The notes below the pieces were generated by a model. That model was not told where the DNA came from. It did not search any database and worked only from the letters and a program-made list of their open reading frames with translations. This document shows positions 40,217 through 41,389 of a DNA stretch of 41,389 nt, piece after piece. Source of the DNA: Pseudomonadota bacterium (GTDB taxonomy: Bacteria > Pseudomonadota > Alphaproteobacteria > Rhizobiales > Hyphomicrobiaceae); the NCBI GenBank assembly GCA_023423275.1, contig JAFAFW010000040.1, positions 1 to 41,389 on the forward strand, read 5' to 3'. The translations under genes were made by a program, and so were the position numbers. Numbering within the stretch: the first letter of the stretch is position 1; every line of letters starts with the position of its first letter.

Positions 40217-41161
40217 ATGAAATTGTTCCATGTTTTGACGTTACTTAGCACCATTGCGCTCGCACCATTTTCCGCGCTCCCCGCCGCCGCGCAGACTGAG
40301 GGCGGCGACAGCCCGTCACTGACCAAGAAGCTCAACGCCTACGTGGGTTGCATCAACCGATTGTCGGAGCGCTCCCATCAATCCCGCGACCGCTATTTCA
40401 GTTGGGCCAGCAAGAAGGGGCCGACCGGCAAGGAGCGGATCATCTACGGCACGTACACGATCTACGACACCCGCGATTGCCGGAAGAACGTCGAGATGGC
40501 CAACGCGCTGGATCCGCGCGACGCTGAGCTCGAAGCTGCCGCCACGGCCTATTCAGAAGCTGTCGCCACGCTGGAGCCTCTGCTGAAGGAAGCCGACGAC
40601 TACTACACGCAGGAGGACTACCGCGACGACAAGATGGCCAAGGGCAAGGCGCTGCATCCACGCCTCGTGGCCGCCTGGGATGCGTTCGCCAAGGCCGACA
40701 CATCGCTGCGGAACGGCGTCGACTCCATTCGCGACAAACTCGCGTTGCAGCGCCTCGCCGAGATCGAGCAGAAGGAAGGTCGCAAGGCGCGCTATCACAT
40801 CGAAGCGCTGATGATCGAGGCCAAGGCCGTGTTGGGCGCCGTGAACCAGCCCAAGCCCGATCTCGCGGCGCTCACCAAAGCGGTTGCCAGCTACGAAGCG
40901 ATCGTCAAGGCAACCGAGGAAATCTCGGGCGACGCGCCCGATACCAAGGTCGGCTCGATGTTCATCAGCGACGCCAAATCGCTGCTGACCACGTCAAAGC
41001 AGCTCATGCGCCGCATCCGCGACAAAGTTCCCTACAGCACGGGCGACAAGATGATCCTGAACAGCGGCGGTGGCGGCTGGATGGTCGAGGGCTCGCCGCC
41101 ACGACTGCTGCGGGATTACAACCAGCTCATCAACGCGTACAATCGCGGGGCACGCATCTGA
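40217..41161 (+). CDS. YiiG family protein (DUF3829)
   Basis: A 314-residue secreted or periplasmic protein with a signal peptide (about 1-25, ending AAAQ) and a helical DUF3829/YiiG domain. Typical features are the start KLNAYVGCINRLSERSHQSRDRYFSWA, YTIYDTRDCRKNVEMANALDP, YYTQEDYRDDKMAKGKALHPRLVAAWDAF, and the end YNQLINAYNRGARI. Two cysteines (near residues 46 and 87) could pair. AGGG lies 7 bases before the ATG. It is followed after 10 bases by a methyltransferase gene, probably on one transcript. No function is known for the family. GC content has returned to the level of the rest of the window. Confidence 0.87.
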   Translation: MKLFHVLTLLSTIALAPFSALPAAAQTEGGDSPSLTKKLNAYVGCINRLSERSHQSRDRYFSWASKKGPTGKERIIYGTYTIYDTRDCRKNVEMANALDPRDAELEAAATAYSEAVATLEPLLKEADDYYTQEDYRDDKMAKGKALHPRLVAAWDAFAKADTSLRNGVDSIRDKLALQRLAEIEQKEGRKARYHIEALMIEAKAVLGAVNQPKPDLAALTKAVASYEAIVKATEEISGDAPDTKVGSMFISDAKSLLTTSKQLMRRIRDKVPYSTGDKMILNSGGGGWMVEGSPPRLLRDYNQLINAYNRGARI

Positions 41162-41171
41162 GGGTCGCGCG

Positions 41172-41389
41172 ATGATCGACACGTCGGAGTTCAAACGCTG
41201 GCAAGAGCGCTATTCCACGCCGGACTACGCGTTCGGCAAGGAGCCCAACGCGTTCCTCGCCCGCTGCCGGCCATTGCTGCCGAAATCCGGGAAGGCTTTG
41301 GCCGTCGCTGACGGCGAAGGCCGCAACGGCGTCTGGCTGGCGAAGCAGGGCCTGGACGTGCTGGCGATCGACTTCTCACCGGCAGCCCT
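41172..41389 (+). CDS. SAM-dependent methyltransferase (3'-truncated by window edge)
   Basis: The first 72 residues of a class I methyltransferase. The start reads FKRWQERYSTPDYAFGKEPNAFL, and motif I for S-adenosylmethionine binding is ALAVADGEGRNGVWLAKQG (glycine-rich loop), followed by VLAIDFSPAA, in which the acidic residue should contact the ribose. This form is common in TehB-like and small thiol or metalloid methyltransferases. The ATG at 41172 lies 10 bases after the YiiG-family gene. The substrate cannot be judged from the fragment. Confidence 0.88.
   Translation, partial: MIDTSEFKRWQERYSTPDYAFGKEPNAFLARCRPLLPKSGKALAVADGEGRNGVWLAKQGLDVLAIDFSPAA

Overview
The window looks like chromosomal DNA of an alphaproteobacterium, most likely of the order Hyphomicrobiales (Rhizobiales). 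The grounds are the high GC content of most genes, a Usg-type small protein, a DUF1285 gene divergent from a MoxR/DUF58/DUF4159 operon, two TRAP carboxylate transporters, a DUF459 protein and an FNR/FixK box. The genus cannot be read from the sequence. No rRNA, tRNA, CRISPR array, insertion sequence or integrase was recognised.

Layout. Positions 1-1344 hold the 3' part of gltD. Positions 1406-5406 (minus) hold two MltB-type lytic transglycosylases and a DUF459 protein. Positions 5857-8541 (plus) hold galU and a LemA/M48 protease pair, followed on the minus strand by a coiled-coil secreted protein and a carboxylesterase-like hydrolase. Positions 10562-15089 (plus) form TRAP system 1 (dctP, dctQ, dctM) with an amidase. 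Small genes follow: a two-helix membrane protein, an ABM-fold protein and another small membrane protein. Positions 15868-21337 (minus) form TRAP system 2, with a DUF6166 gene, a PhyH dioxygenase, a di-iron fatty-acid-hydroxylase-type protein and a small membrane protein. Nearly identical TGATATATCA-centred palindromes lie in front of the first gene of this cluster and in front of the PhyH gene.

Positions 21532-26498 are mixed: a secreted HECGH protein, a CBS-BON protein behind a perfect FNR/FixK box, a lipid-kinase-family protein, a DMT exporter, a His-rich small secreted protein with a strong terminator, and a 3-hydroxyisobutyrate-dehydrogenase-family enzyme. Positions 26594-33565 (minus) are a four-gene MoxR AAA+/DUF58/BatA-like envelope operon with divergent DUF1285. 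Two tiny candidate ORFs, usg and a TetR-type regulator follow.

Positions 36012-38455 are a thiamine operon: a TPP riboswitch, an unnamed membrane protein and thiC. Directly after thiC sits the most striking gene (38601-40097), a stand-alone reverse transcriptase with intact catalytic motifs and a long helical C-terminal region. It is markedly AT-rich compared with its neighbours, so it was probably acquired horizontally, and it fits the Abi/UG (DRT) type of anti-phage reverse transcriptase. The window closes with a YiiG-like DUF3829 protein and the start of a SAM-dependent methyltransferase.
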